A program made the translations under genes and the position numbers. Below, one piece after another: positions 20,151 to 32,100 of a stretch of 64,000 bases of DNA. Source of the DNA: Cololabis saira (Eukaryota; Chordata; Actinopteri; Beloniformes; Belonidae); assembly GCF_033807715.1 (NCBI RefSeq), contig NC_084609.1, forward strand, positions 34,857,850 through 34,921,849, written 5' to 3'. A model generated the notes under the pieces. It was not told where the DNA came from and ran no database searches. It saw nothing but the letters and a program-made list of their open reading frames with translations. The stretch's first letter is position 1. Each line of letters begins with the position of its first letter.

Positions 20151-20943
20151 GTGTGCAGACAAGGTAAAAAAAAAAAAAAAGGGAAGATGAAGCCTCAAGT
20201 CCGTTTCCTGAGCGGCCTGGTCAGAAGTCTCCAGGCATCCCTGAACAAAAGATTTCTTGGAATCTTCATTAATGTGGCCAGGACACAAGATGGGGTCACT
20301 GCCCCCTTTTCAGACCCAGTCTACCTCAAAGCAGCTGTCTTGGATCCAGCTTTTGCTCTGTTGTGGGTGGAGCCCCATGTGCTGGTCAATCGTGATGTCA
20401 AGGCAGAGGTGGCACTACGAGTTAAAGGTAAATTTTATTGAGTTTGATTTAACTTTTTTTCCCCTCACAGTCTGATCTTATTGATTGCAACAATAATATT
20501 TTTTTCAGTCTAACACACTTCATCACCCACACTAATGGTAATAAGGGCTTGTTTGCCAGAACTGATCCTGCAAGATGCAGCAGGGACAGGGCAACCTGTG
20601 CCTCTTATTGACGAAGAACAGGGAGAGCTTGGACAAGGAGAAGGGCTGTTTGCTGCATACCATAATAGACAGAAGAAGGATGTGGGGACCACTCCAGCAC
20701 TACAGCTAAGTCACTACCTTGACATAGCAGCAGGACAGAATGTTCTTTTGTTCTGGGAAATGAACATGAAGACTCTTCCTTCACTGTTCCAAGTGGCCAT
20801 CAGAGTCTTGGCGGTGCCTGCCTCCAGTGCTGCAGTGGAGCGAGTTTTCAGCCGTGGCAGCATCATTCTACGGCCCCATCGTGCACAAATGACTGACAGA
20901 CTTTTAGCCAATATGGTCTTTTGCAAGTGCAATGCAGCATAGG
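20151..20943 (+). pseudogene. hAT transposase or hAT-derived gene, C-terminal part
   Basis: Two exons join in frame: up to 20427 (VARTQDGVTAPFSDPVYLKA then ALRVK) and from 20560 (ELILQDAAGTGQP). The intron is GTAAAT...GCCAG. The end encodes the hAT C-terminal dimerisation block: LAVPASSAAVERVFSRG, then LRPHRAQMTDRLLANMVF, and stops at 20943. The 5' part lies in or before the gap. Whether it is a transposon or a domesticated ZBED-like gene cannot be decided from this fragment; no terminal repeats are visible. Confidence 0.65.
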
Positions 20944-21041
20944 ACCCTGAAATGACAGAGAATGTGCAACCCTGATGACGAGTTGAGTAGGCACTAATTG
21001 AATTAGCAGTAATTGATAAGGGACTAAATTAGTGAGCACTA

Positions 21042-21123
21042 GACGAGGTGGCCGAGTGGTTAAGGCGATGGATTGCTAATCCATTGTGCTCTGCACGCAT
21101 GGGTTCAAATCCCATCCTCGTCG
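21042..21123 (+). tRNA. tRNA-Ser(GCT), array copy 1
   Basis: 82 nt. GACGAGG pairs fully with CCTCGTC, discriminator G. The anticodon loop reads TTGCTAA (anticodon GCT, for AGC/AGU). It has the long serine variable arm and a B box GGTTCAAATCC. No T4 terminator follows until about 130 bases downstream. Confidence 0.93.
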
Positions 21124-21791
21124 TGCTTGCTTCTCCTGTGCTTCAAGGTGTTCCTTGGAGTTACTATGCAGTGGTGGTATCCCAACATGGCCGGAGGCTG
21201 TCTTTGCTTCCAATAACCTAAGATTCTCACTAGCATTACCTGTAAGCTACATTTTGTTTATATAGTAAAGCATCAATACAAGTGTGTGAGGAGTGAGATA
21301 GAAAAGAAAGGATGAAGAACAGGGAAAGTTGAAACACCGATATGTTGTCAAAGGTAAAACAAGTGCAGATATATTAGTATTAATGAACCATTAACAGGAG
21401 AACTAACAGTGCTATGTAAATATGACTGTTACCTGGTTAGTTGTTGGACTACAGAGACCACTATATAAACAGGTGTAGACAGCACACATTGATGTCTAGT
21501 TGAACCGCATCATCGATGACTAGTTTGATGAGGACTAGTTGAATAATGGCTAGTTAAATAAGTAATCGTTGAATTGGGACTAGTTCAGTAAGGACTAATT
21601 GAATAAAGAAGAGTTGAATGAGGGCTAGTTGAGTATGGACTTGTTTAATGAGTTTTAGATGAGCAAGGACGAGTTAAATAAGGGTTAGATGAATGAGGGC
21701 TATTTGATAAAGATTGGTTGAATGATCACGGATTGAGTAGGCACTAATTGAATTAGCAGTAATTGATAAGGGACTAGATTAACGAGCACTA

Positions 21792-21873
21792 GACGAGGTG
21801 GCCGAGTGGTTAAGGCGATGGATTGCTAATCCATTGTGCTCTGCACGCATGGGTTCAAATCCCATCCTCGTCG
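21792..21873 (+). tRNA. tRNA-Ser(GCT), array copy 2
   Basis: Identical body to copy 1; full acceptor pairing, discriminator G. Confidence 0.93.
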
Positions 21874-22657
21874 GGCTTGCTTCTCCTGTGCTTGGAGGTG
21901 TTCCTTGGAGTTACTATGCGGTGGTGGTTTCCCAGCATGGCTGGCTGATATCTTTGCTTCGAATAACTTAAGATGCTCAGTAGCATTACCTGTAAGCTAC
22001 ATTTTGTTTATATAGTAAAGCATGAATACAATACAAGCTAGGTGCTTTCCAGAGACCAATCGCATGACTCCCAAACAACTGTCAAATAAACACTGGCAAG
22101 GAACAACCCCCCTTTCAGAGAGAAGACCTACCTGCTGAAAAACAGGTGGCTAGAGCAAGAAGAGGAGTGAGATAGAAAAGAAAGGATGAAGAACAGGGAA
22201 AGGTGAGACACCGATATGTTGTCAAAGGTAAAACAAGTGCAGATATATTAGTATTAATGAACCATTAACAGCAGAACTAACAGTTCTATGTAAATATGAC
22301 TGTTAGTTGTTGGACTACAGAGACCAATATATAAACAGGTGTAGACAGCACACATTGATGTCTAGTTGAACTGCATCATCGATGACTAGTTTAATGAGGA
22401 CTAGTTGAACAATAGCTAGTTAAACAAGTAATCGTTGATTTGGGACTAGTGTATTAGGGACTAATTGAATAAAGAAGAGTTGAATGAGGGCTAGTTGAGT
22501 ATGGACTTGTTGAATGAGTTTTAGATGAGCAAGGACGAGTTAAATAAGGGTGAGATGAATGAGGGCTATTTGATAAGGAGTAGTTGAATGATGACGAGTT
22601 GAGTAGGCACTAATTGAATTAGCAGTAATTGATTAGGTACTAGATTAACGAGCACTA

Positions 22658-22739
22658 GACGAGTTGGCCGAGTGGTTAAGGCGATGGATTGCTAATCCAT
22701 TGTGCTCTGCACGCATGGGTTCAAATCCCATCCTCGTCT
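22658..22739 (+). tRNA. tRNA-Ser(GCT), array copy 3, acceptor mismatch
   Basis: The acceptor 5' strand reads GACGAGT, so base 7 (T) faces C66. The discriminator is T instead of G. Probably impaired or a pseudogene, because seryl-tRNA synthetase favours a G73 discriminator. Confidence 0.8.
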
Positions 22740-23523
22740 TGCTTGCTTCTTCTGTGCTTTGAGGTGTTCCTTGGATTTACTATGTGGTGGTGGTACCCCA
22801 ACATGGCTGGATGCTGTCTTTGTTTGAAATAACTAAAGATGCTAACTAGCATTACCTGTAAGCTACATTTTGTTTATATAGTAAAGCATCAATACAATAC
22901 AAGCTCGGTGCTTTCCAGAGAGCAATCGCATGACCCCCAAACAACTGTCAAATAAACAATGGCAAAGAACAACCCCCCTTTCAGAGATAAGACCTACCTG
23001 CTGAAAAACAGGTGGCTAGAGCAAGAAGAGGAGTGAGATAGAAAAGAAAGGATGAAGAACAGGGAAAGGTGAGACACCGATATGTTGTCAAAGGTAAAAC
23101 AAGTGCAGATATATTAGTATTAATGAACCATTAACAGGAGAACTAACAGTTCTATGTAAATATGACTGTTAGTTGTTGGACTAGAGAGACCACTATATAG
23201 ACAGGTGTAGACAGCACAAATTGATGTCTAGTTGAACTGCATCATCGATGACTAGTTTGATGAGGACTAGTTGAATAATGGCTAGTTAAATAAGTAATCG
23301 TTGAATTGGGACTAGTTGAGTTAGGACTAATTGAATAAAGAAGAGTTGAATGAGGGCTAGTTGAGTATGGACTTGTTGAATGAGTTTTAGATGAGCAAGG
23401 ACGAGTTAAATAAGGGTGAGATGATTGAGGGCTATTTGATAAAGATTGGTTGAATGATCACGGGTTGAGTAGGCACTAATTGAATTAGCAGTAATTGATT
23501 AGGGACTAGATTAGCGAGCACTA

Positions 23524-23605
23524 GACGAGGTGGCCGAGTGGTTAAGGCGATGGATTGCTAATCCATTGTGCTCTGCACGCATGGGTTCAAATCCCATCCT
23601 TGTCA
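23524..23605 (+). tRNA. tRNA-Ser(GCT), array copy 4
   Basis: The acceptor 3' strand is CCTTGTC, giving a G-T wobble at pair 4. Discriminator A. Confidence 0.85.
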
Positions 23606-24364
23606 GGCTTGCTTCTCCTGTGCTTTGAGGTGTTCCTTGGAGTTACTATGCGGTGGTGGTTTCCCAGCATGGCCAGCTGTTATCTTTGCTTTGAATAACT
23701 TAAGATGCTCAGTAGCATTTCCTGTAAGCTACATTTTGTTTATATAGTAAAGCATAAATACAATACAAGCTAGGTGCTTTCCAGAGACCAATCGCATGAC
23801 TCCCAAACAACTGTCAAATAAACACTGGCAAGGAACAACCCCTCTTTCAGAGAGAAGACCTACCTGCTGAAAAACAGGTGGCTAGAGCAAGAAGAGGAGT
23901 GAGATAGAAAAGAAAGGATGAAGAACAGGGAAAGGAAAAACAAGTTCAGATATATTAGTTTTAATGAACCATTAACAGCAGAACTAACAGTTCTATGTAA
24001 ATATGACTGTTAGTTGTTGGACTACAGAGACCACTATATAAACAGGTGTAGACAGCACACATTGATGTCTAGTTGAACTGCATCATCGATGACTAGTTTA
24101 ACGAGGACTAGTTGAATAATGGCTAGTTAAACAAGTAATCGTTGATTTGGGACTAGTGTATTAAGGACTAATTGAATAAAGAAGAGTTGAATGAGGGCTA
24201 GTTGAGTATGGACTTGTTGAATGAGTTTTAGATGAGCAAGGACGAGTTAAATAAGGGTGAGATGAATGAGGGCTATTTGATAAGGAGTAGTTGAATGATG
24301 ACGAGTTGAGTAGGCACTAATTGAATTAGCAGTAATTGATTAGGTACTAGATTAACGAGCACTA

Positions 24365-24446
24365 GACGAGGTGGCCGAGTGGTTAAGGCGATGGATTGCT
24401 AATCCATTGTGCTCTGCACGCATGGGTTCAAATCCCATCCTTGTCG
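24365..24446 (+). tRNA. tRNA-Ser(GCT), array copy 5
   Basis: G-T wobble at acceptor pair 4 (CCTTGTC); discriminator G. Confidence 0.9.
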
Positions 24447-25229
24447 TGCTTGCTTCTTCTGTGCTTTGAGGTGTTCCTTGGATTTACTATGTGGTGGTGG
24501 TATCCCAACATGGCCGGATGCTGTCTTTGTTTGAAATAACTAAAGATGCTAACTAGTATACCTGTAAGCTACATTTTGTTTATATAGTAAAGCATCAATA
24601 CAATACAAGCTAGGTGCTTTCCAGAGAGCAATCGCATGACCCCCAAACAACTGTCAAATAAACAATGGCAAGGAACAACCCCCCTTTCAGAGATAAGACC
24701 TACCTGCTGAAAAACAGATGGCTAGAGCAAGAAGAGGAGTGAGATAGAAAAGAAAGGATGAAGAACAGGGAAAGGTGAGACACCGATATGTTGTCAAAGG
24801 TAAAACAAGTGCAGATATATTAGTATTAATGAACCATTAACAGGAGAGCTAACAGTTCTATGTAAATATGACTGTTAGTTGTTGGACTAGAGAGACCACT
24901 ATATAAACAGGTGTAGACAGCACAAATTGATGTCTAGTTGAACTGCATCATCGATGACTAGTTTGATGAGGACTAGTTGAATAATGGCTAGTTAAATAAG
25001 TAATCGTTGAATTGGGACTAGTTGAGTAAGGACTAATTGAATAAAGAAGAGTTGAATGAGGGCTAGTTGAGTATGGACTTGTTGAATGAGTTTTAGATGA
25101 GCAAGGACGAGTTAAATAAGGGTTAAATGAATGAGGGCTATTTGATAAAGATTGGTTGAATGATCACGGATTGAGTAGGCACTAATTGAATTAGCAGTAA
25201 TTGATTAGGGACTAGATTAACGAGCACTA

Positions 25230-25311
25230 GACGAGGTGGCCGAGTGGTTAAGGCGATGGATTGCTAATCCATTGTGCTCTGCACGCATGGGTTCAAATCC
25301 CATCCTCGTCG
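25230..25311 (+). tRNA. tRNA-Ser(GCT), array copy 6
   Basis: Full acceptor pairing. The unit is a near-exact repeat of copy 2, 3438 bp away. Confidence 0.93.
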
Positions 25312-26095
25312 GGCTTGCTTCTCCTGTGCTTGGAGGTGTTCCTTGGAGTTACTATGCGGTGGTGGTTTCCCAGCATGGCTGGCTGATATCTTTGCTTCAA
25401 ATAACTTAAGATGCTCAGTAGCATTACCTGTAAGCTACATTTTGTTTATATAGTAAAGCATGAATACAATACAAGCTAGGTGCTTTCCAGAGACCAATCG
25501 CATGACTCCCAAACAACTGTCAAATAAACACTGGCAAGGAACAACCCCCCTTTCAGAGAGAAGACCTACCTGCTGAAAAACAGGTGGCTAGAGCAAGAAG
25601 AGGAGTGAGATAGAAAAGAAAGGATGAAGAACAGGGAAAGGTGAGACACCGATATGTTGTCAAAGGTAAAACAAGTGCAGATATATTAGTATTAATGAAC
25701 CATTAACAGCAGAACTAACAGTTCTATGTAAATATGACTGTTAGTTGTTGGACTACAGAGACCAATATATAAACAGGTGTAGACAGCACACATTGATGTC
25801 TAGTTGAACTGCATCATCGATGACTAGTTTAATGAGGACTAGTTGAACAATAGCTAGTTAAACAAGTAATCGTTGATTTGGGACTAGTGTATTAGGGACT
25901 AATTGAATAAAGAAGAGTTGAATGAGGGCTAGTTGAGTATGGACTTGTTGAATGAGTTTTAGATGAGCAAGGACGAGTTAAATAAGGGTGAGATGAATGA
26001 GGGCTATTTGATAAGGAGTAGTTGAATGATGACGAGTTGAGTAGGCACTAATTGAATTAGCAGTAATTGATTAGGTACTAGATTAACGAGCACTA

Positions 26096-26177
26096 GACGA
26101 GGTGGCCGAGTGGTTAAGGCGATGGATTGCTAATCCATTGTGCTCTGCACGCATGGGTTCAAATCCCATCCTCGTCG
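26096..26177 (+). tRNA. tRNA-Ser(GCT), array copy 7
   Basis: Full pairing. Its spacer matches copy 3, but without the acceptor T7 and discriminator changes, so copy 3 mutated (or copy 7 was corrected) after the block duplication. Confidence 0.93.
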
Positions 26178-26961
26178 TGCTTGCTTCTTCTGTGCTTTGA
26201 GGTGTTCCTTGGATTTACTATGTGGTGGTGGTACCCCAACATGGCTGGATGCTGTCTTTGTTTGAAATAACTAAAGATGCTAACTAGCATTACCTGTAAG
26301 CTACATTTTGTTTATATAGTAAAGCATCAATACAATACAAGCTCGGTGCTTTCCAGAGAGCAATCGCATGACCCCCAAACAACTGTCAAATAAACAATGG
26401 CAAAGAACAACCCCCCTTTCAGAGATAAGACCTACCTGCTGAAAAACAGGTGGCTAGAGCAAGAAGAGGAGTGAGATAGAAAAGAAAGGATGAAGAACAG
26501 GGAAAGGTGAGACACCGATATGTTGTCAAAGGTAAAACAAGTGCAGATATATTAGTATTAATGAACCATTAACAGGAGAACTAACAGTTCTATGTAAATA
26601 TGACTGTTAGTTGTTGGACTAGAGAGACCACTATATAGACAGGTGTAGACAGCACAAATTGATGTCTAGTTGAACTGCATCATCGATGACTAGTTTGATG
26701 AGGACTAGTTGAATAATGGCTGGTTAAATAAGTAATCGTTGAATTGGGACTAGTTGAGTTAGGACTAATTGAATAAAGAAGAGTTGAATGAGGGCTAGTT
26801 GAGTATGGACTTGTTGAATGAGTTTTAGATGAGCAAGGACGAGTTAAATAAGGGTGAGATGATTGAGGGCTATTTGATAAAGATTGGTTGAATGATCACG
26901 GGTTGAGTAGGCACTAATTGAATTAGCAGTAATTGATTAGGGACTAGATTAGCGAGCACTA

Positions 26962-27043
26962 GACGAGGTGGCCGAGTGGTTAAGGCGATGGATTGCTAAT
27001 CCATTGTGCTCTGCACGCATGGGTTCAAATCCCATCCTTGTCG
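26962..27043 (+). tRNA. tRNA-Ser(GCT), array copy 8
   Basis: G-T wobble at pair 4, discriminator G. Counterpart of copy 4. Confidence 0.9.
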
Positions 27044-27802
27044 GGCTTGCTTCTCCTGTGCTTTGAGGTGTTCCTTGGAGTTACTATGCGGTGGTGGTTT
27101 CCCAGCATGGCCAGCTGTTATCTTTGCTTTGAATAACTTAAGATGCTCAGTAGCATTTCCTGTAAGCTACATTTTGTTTATATAGTAAAGCATAAATACA
27201 ATACAAGCTAGGTGCTTTCCAGAGACCAATCGCATGACTCCCAAACAACTGTCAAATAAACACTGGCAAGGAACAACCCCTCTTTCAGAGAGAAGACCTA
27301 CCTGCTGAAAAACAGGTGGCTAGAGCAAGAAGAGGAGTGAGATAGAAAAGAAAGGATGAAGAACAGGGAAAGGTAAAACAAGTTCAGATATATTAGTTTT
27401 AATGAACCATTAACAGCAGAACTAACAGTTCTATGTAAATATGACTGTTAGTTGTTGGACTACAGAGACCACTATATAAACAGGTGTAGACAGCACACAT
27501 TGATGTCTAGTTGAACTGCATCATCGATGACTAGTTTAACGAGGACTAGTTGAATAATGGCTAGTTAAACAAGTAATCGTTGATTTGGGACTAGTGTATT
27601 AAGGACTAATTGAATAAAGAAGAGTTGAATGAGGGCTAGTTGAGTATGGACTTGTTGAATGAGTTTTAGATGAGCAAGGACGAGTTAAATAAGGGTGAGA
27701 TGAATGAGGGCTATTTGATAAGGAGTAGTTGAATGATGACGAGTTGAGTAGGCACTAATTGAATTAGCAGTAATTGATTAGGTACTAGATTAACGAGCAC
27801 TA

Positions 27803-27884
27803 GACGAGGTGGCCGAGTGGTTAAGGCGATGGATTGCTAATCCATTGTGCTCTGCACGCATGGGTTCAAATCCCATCCTCGTCG
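27803..27884 (+). tRNA. tRNA-Ser(GCT), array copy 9
   Basis: Full acceptor pairing. Counterpart of copy 5, which has the wobble. Confidence 0.93.
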
Positions 27885-28668
27885 TGCTTGCTTCTTCTGT
27901 GCTTTGAGGTGTTCCTTGGATTTACTATGTGGTGGTGGTACCCCAACATGGCTGGATGCTGTCTTTGTTTGAAATAACTAAAGATGCTAACTAGCATTAC
28001 CTGTAAGCTACATTTTGTTTATATAGTAAAGCATCAATACAATACAAGCTCGGTGCTTTCCAGAGAGCAATCGCATGACCCCCAAACAACTGTCAAATAA
28101 ACAATGGCAAAGAACAACCCCCCTTTCAGAGATAAGACCTACCTGCTGAAAAACAGGTGGCTAGAGCAAGAAGAGGAGTGAGATAGAAAAGAAAGGATGA
28201 AGAACAGGGAAAGGTGAGACACCGATATGTTGTCAAAGGTAAAACAAGTGCAGATATATTAGTATTAATGAACCATTAACAGGAGAACTAACAGTTCTAT
28301 GTAAATATGACTGTTAGTTGTTGGACTAGAGAGACCACTATATAGACAGGTGTAGACAGCACAAATTGATGTCTAGTTGAACTGCATCATCGATGACTAG
28401 TTTGATGAGGACTAGTTGAATAATGGCTAGTTAAATAAGTAATCGTTGAATTGGGACTAGTTGAGTTAGGACTAATTGAATAAAGAAGAGTTGAATGAGG
28501 GCTAGTTGAGTATGGACTTGTTGAATGAGTTTTAGATGAGCAAGGACGAGTTAAATAAGGGTGAGATGATTGAGGGCTATTTGATAAAGATTGGTTGAAT
28601 GATCACGGGTTGAGTAGGCACTAATTGAATTAGCAGTAATTGATTAGGGACTAGATTAGCGAGCACTA

Positions 28669-28750
28669 GACGAGGTGGCCGAGTGGTTAAGGCGATGGAT
28701 TGCTAATCCATTGTGCTCTGCACGCATGGGTTCAAATCCCATCCTTGTCG
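28669..28750 (+). tRNA. tRNA-Ser(GCT), array copy 10
   Basis: G-T wobble at pair 4. Last complete gene before the LINE at 29246. Confidence 0.9.
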
Positions 28751-29245
28751 GGCTTGCTTCTCCTGTGCTTTGAGGTGTTCCTTGGAGTTACTATGCGGTG
28801 GTGGTTTCCCAGCATGGCCAGCTGTTATCTTTGCTTTGAATAACTTAAGATGCTCAGTAGCATTTCCTGTAAGCTACATTTTGTTTATATAGTAAAGCAT
28901 AAATACAATACAAGCTAGGTGCTTTCCAGAGACCAATCGCATGACTCCCAAACAACTGTCAAATAAACACTGGCAAGGAACAACCCCTCTTTCAGAGAGA
29001 AGACCTACCTGCTGAAAAACAGGTGGCTAGAGCAAGAAGAGGAGTGAGATAGAAAAGAAAGGATGAAGAACAGGGAAAGGTAAAACAAGTTCAGATATAT
29101 TAGTTTTAATGAACCATTAACAGCAGAACTAACAGTTCTATGTAAATATGACTGTTAGTTGTTGGACTACAGAGACCACTATATAAACAGGTGTAGACAG
29201 CACACATTGATGTCTAGTTGAACTGCATCATCGATGACTAGTTTA

Positions 29246-31908
29246 AGATTCTTGCTTAGTCATGTCCCACAAACCCACCTTTTAAAAAGCCGCAATGTGG
29301 GCATTTCTAAGCAGTCCCATATTGGTCTACAGCACTTTCCCCAGGAACCATGGCCATGTGGAGGCCCCGCCAACCTTCTGCAAGTGAAGGTCTAAGCAGC
29401 ATCCATGCTTAGACTGCACAGCAATGCTACCAACCTCAGGATATGGCTTGTAATGTCAGACTTTCAGGACACGCATTGATGTGGGGAGGAATTGATTGTA
29501 CAGGTAGGTGTTAATCCTGCTGGGCAAACGTGCCTGACGCGCCTCCTACAGCGCCCTAGTTCAGCTGCAGGGTCATCAGCCGGGGACCACCGCTCATCGG
29601 AGTTTCACTCGCTTTAACCCCGGAACACCTCCTGGTGGCGGAGCGGTAGCAGGGACGTCTCCCTGCCACCCCCTGCAGCTTACCCACGCTATTGCTTAGA
29701 CCCCCAAATCTTGTCCCTTCTCCTCAGTCACAGCCAGAAACTTCCTTTCTCCGCTTCCGCAGCGAGGGCCTTGGTTTCCCTTCGGAGCTCAGCTCCCGTT
29801 GTTCCTAACTCCTGTAGCAGCCTCGTCGTTGACGTACCGACGAAGCCCCGACAGCCTACCTCCACCGGGTAGATAGCAGTGGATCAGCCTGCCTCCCTGC
29901 ACTCGGCAGCCAAGTCAGCATATTTGGCTGCTTTCCGCTCGTATGCAGCTGGGACTCCCTCCTCCCAGGGGATGGTGAGCTCTACGAGCTCAACAGACTT
30001 GGTCGCAGAAGACCATAGGACGATGTCTGGCCGGAGCGATGTGATGGAGATCTCGCGGGGGAACTGTAGCTGTTTGCCGATATCAGCCCTCATGCTCCAG
30101 TCCCTTGCCTGAGAAATAACGCTCCGGGGGCCTCGTTGGCAGGTGACTCTGCTTCCTTCTCCTGGCCTAACGAACCTGACGGGCAGCTGTTTGCTTGTGG
30201 GATGGTTGTTGGCCTCCCGTCTGCGGTTCTCAAGGACTTCAGCCAGCTTTGACAGGACTTGGTCGTGCCGCCACCTATAGCGCCCCTGCCCCAGCGCAGC
30301 CTTGCAGCCCGACAGTAGATGCTGTAGGCTGGCATTGGATGCACTGCAGAGGGGACAGCTCTCTTCCTTGCCAAACCACTGGTGGAGGTTTCTGGGGCAT
30401 GGCAAGGTGTCGTAGGTTGCCCTGAGCAGAAAGCTGAGTCTGGCTTGTGGCATCTTCCACAGGTCAGCCCAGCTAAGGGGTCTCTTGATGGTGCCTTCCC
30501 ACCTGGTCCATCTTCCTTGGCGACCTTGCGACACAGCCTTGATGGTGTACTGCTCCTGATTTGCCCTTGACACTTCCTCCACAACCATGGCTCTCCGTTC
30601 CCTCTTCGTGGCCTTGGACCACAAGCGTGGGGACTCTCCCCATCCAAGCCCCGCTCTCCCTGCTTGCGTCCCGCCGACTATCTCCTGGTGTTGGAGTCTG
30701 CCAATGGCCCTGTCTACCTCTGGGCCTGCTTGCCACTTCCGACCTGTTCGGGTGGGGACAAGTGCACTCCTCACAGTGGGATCCGAGGATTCTTTTAGTT
30801 CAAGGACCAACCTCGCCTTTTCCTGCTTGTAGCCCAGGGTGATTGACTGGATGGGCAGCTGCAGCGAAGTCGCCCCAAATAAGCCTGTGTCGGAGAAGCC
30901 ACGCGGAAGACCCAGCCACTTCCGGATGTAGGAGTTGGCGAGCCTATCCAACCCGTTGACTGTGGAGGACGGAATGTCACACATCTTCAGTGGCCACAGG
31001 ACCCTCGGGTACAAAGTGAAGTTGTAGCACCACAATTTGTACTTTCCGGGGAGCTGGTTGTTAATGCTCGCCAGGCCTTCTGAGAGTTGCTTCCGTACAG
31101 CCTTGCCTGCGTGCTTGTCCGACAGATCGGCACTGTACTGCCTTCCCAGGCTTCGGATGGACTGGTTGGCCAGTAGAGGGATTTGCTCGCCTCCTGCGAC
31201 AAAGATGGTACCGTCATTCCTGGTGCCTTTGCGCAAGGAGAGGCTCCGTGATTTGGAGGGTTTTATCCTCATCCTTGCCCATGTCACCAGCTCGTCTAGC
31301 CTTTTCAGGCACCTTCTTGTGCATGGGGCTGTCTGCAACACCAGAGTCACATCGTCCATATAGCTACGAAGCGGTGGTAGCTTCTGCCCTGTCTGGAGCC
31401 TTATTCCTCCTCTGGTCTGCCGGGCTCCGTGGAGGATGACAAACAAGACTGGGGAGATGGCGCACCCCATTGCAATGCCAACTTCCAGGCGCTGCCATCC
31501 TGTTGTGAAGTCTTGGAGGCTGAAACACATCTGGAAGTCCCTAAAGTAGCTGGTTACCAGGTTGTTGATCGAATCAGGTACGTGGAAGAACTCCAATGCA
31601 AACTGGATGAGCTTGTGGGGGACAGATCCATAAGCGTTGGTGAGGTAAAGCCACACCACATGGAGGTCCCTCTTCTCCTGCTTGGCTCTCTGGATCTGCC
31701 CCCAAATCATTGAAGAATGTTCCACGCATCCTGGGAAGCCTGGCACTCCTGCTTTCTGGCAGCTGGTGTCGATGTAGTCATTCTCTGGGAGGTAAGATGT
31801 TAGCCTCTTGGCCATGACTCCAAAAAAGACCTTTCCCTCGACGTTTAGGAGTGCAATGCTCCTGAACTGACTGATGTTGCGGGACTCCTGTTCTTTCGGA
31901 AGAGTAAC
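29246..31908 (-). mobile_element. RLE-type non-LTR retrotransposon, 5'-truncated, interrupting the tRNA array
   Basis: The left border is sharp: array sequence stops after GATGACTAGTTTAA at 29245. The 3' UTR occupies 29246-29688 on the minus strand, and the coding part runs up to about 31908, where the RT frame (SRNISQFRSIALLNVEGKVF) breaks into unrelated sequence. It is apurinic-endonuclease-free; the endonuclease is a C-terminal restriction-like domain. This places it among the R2/R4/NeSL/Hero-like LINEs, many of which are site-specific for RNA-gene arrays. No target duplication can be read because the right flank is not array sequence. Confidence 0.8.
29689..31908 (-). pseudogene. reverse transcriptase with C-terminal restriction-like endonuclease, one internal stop
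   Basis: Translated domains in order: RT blocks VVWLYLTNAYGSVPHKLIQF (palm Asp replaced by Leu-Thr-Asn context), GIAMGCAISPVLF and SYMDDVTLVLQ (YMDD instead of YADD); a long thumb and linker (LWPLKMCDIPSSTVNGLDRL); a zinc knuckle-like CPLCSASNASLQHLLSGC; and then the endonuclease motif SLRPDIVLWS, VELVELTIPWE, AYERKAAKYADL. The frame stops with TGA at 29884-29886, where related proteins appear to have Trp. It then stays open for about 65 more codons (PVEVGCRGFVGTS, SFWLWLRRRDKIWG) to TAG at 29689-29691. One point mutation therefore separates it from a full-length C terminus, but the 5' end is missing. Confidence 0.8.
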
Positions 31909-32014
31909 CTACAACTGCATTTTACATTGTTAATTTTGGTTTACATCAGTCAACAGCATTGTATCACCTTTATTATAAATAAGCATTCCACAAAGCCACG
32001 TACGAGTTAAAATC

Positions 32015-32020
32015 TTTATT
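32015..32020 (-). terminator. poly(A) signal of the secreted repeat protein gene
   Basis: AATAAA on the minus strand, about 80 bases after the stop codon at 32101-32103. Confidence 0.7.
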
Positions 32021-32100
32021 GGCCAAAGCTGATCAGAATCTTTTATGCAGATGACATATTTCTGCCAGCCTTGAGACACCTAAGCATTTCCTGCAGAAGT

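Larger units (their letters stand above)
20973..29245 (+). repeat. tandem tRNA-Ser(GCT) array, ten units, two-level amplification
   Basis: tRNA starts are at 21042, 21792, 22658, 23524, 24365, 25230, 26096, 26962, 27803 and 28669. The basic spacing is 841-866 bp (750 for the first, which lacks about 117 bp of spacer). Units 2-6 recur as units 6-10 at a constant offset of 3438-3439 bp, so a four-unit block was duplicated; units 8 and 10 are 1707 bp apart and near identical. Each spacer has a fixed layout: tRNA, a unique stretch, a relic of the SINE-like repeat (GCTTTCCAGAGACCAATCGC), then about 300 bp of degenerate 12-14 bp GACTAGTTGAAT repeats leading to the next tRNA. The array begins abruptly at about 20973 and is cut at 29245 by a LINE. 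Confidence 0.92.

Noticed and set aside
20973..29245. CRISPR-like array
   Set aside because: Regular spacing, but the unit is a tRNA gene with 700-bp spacers that are themselves conserved between units; the genome is vertebrate.
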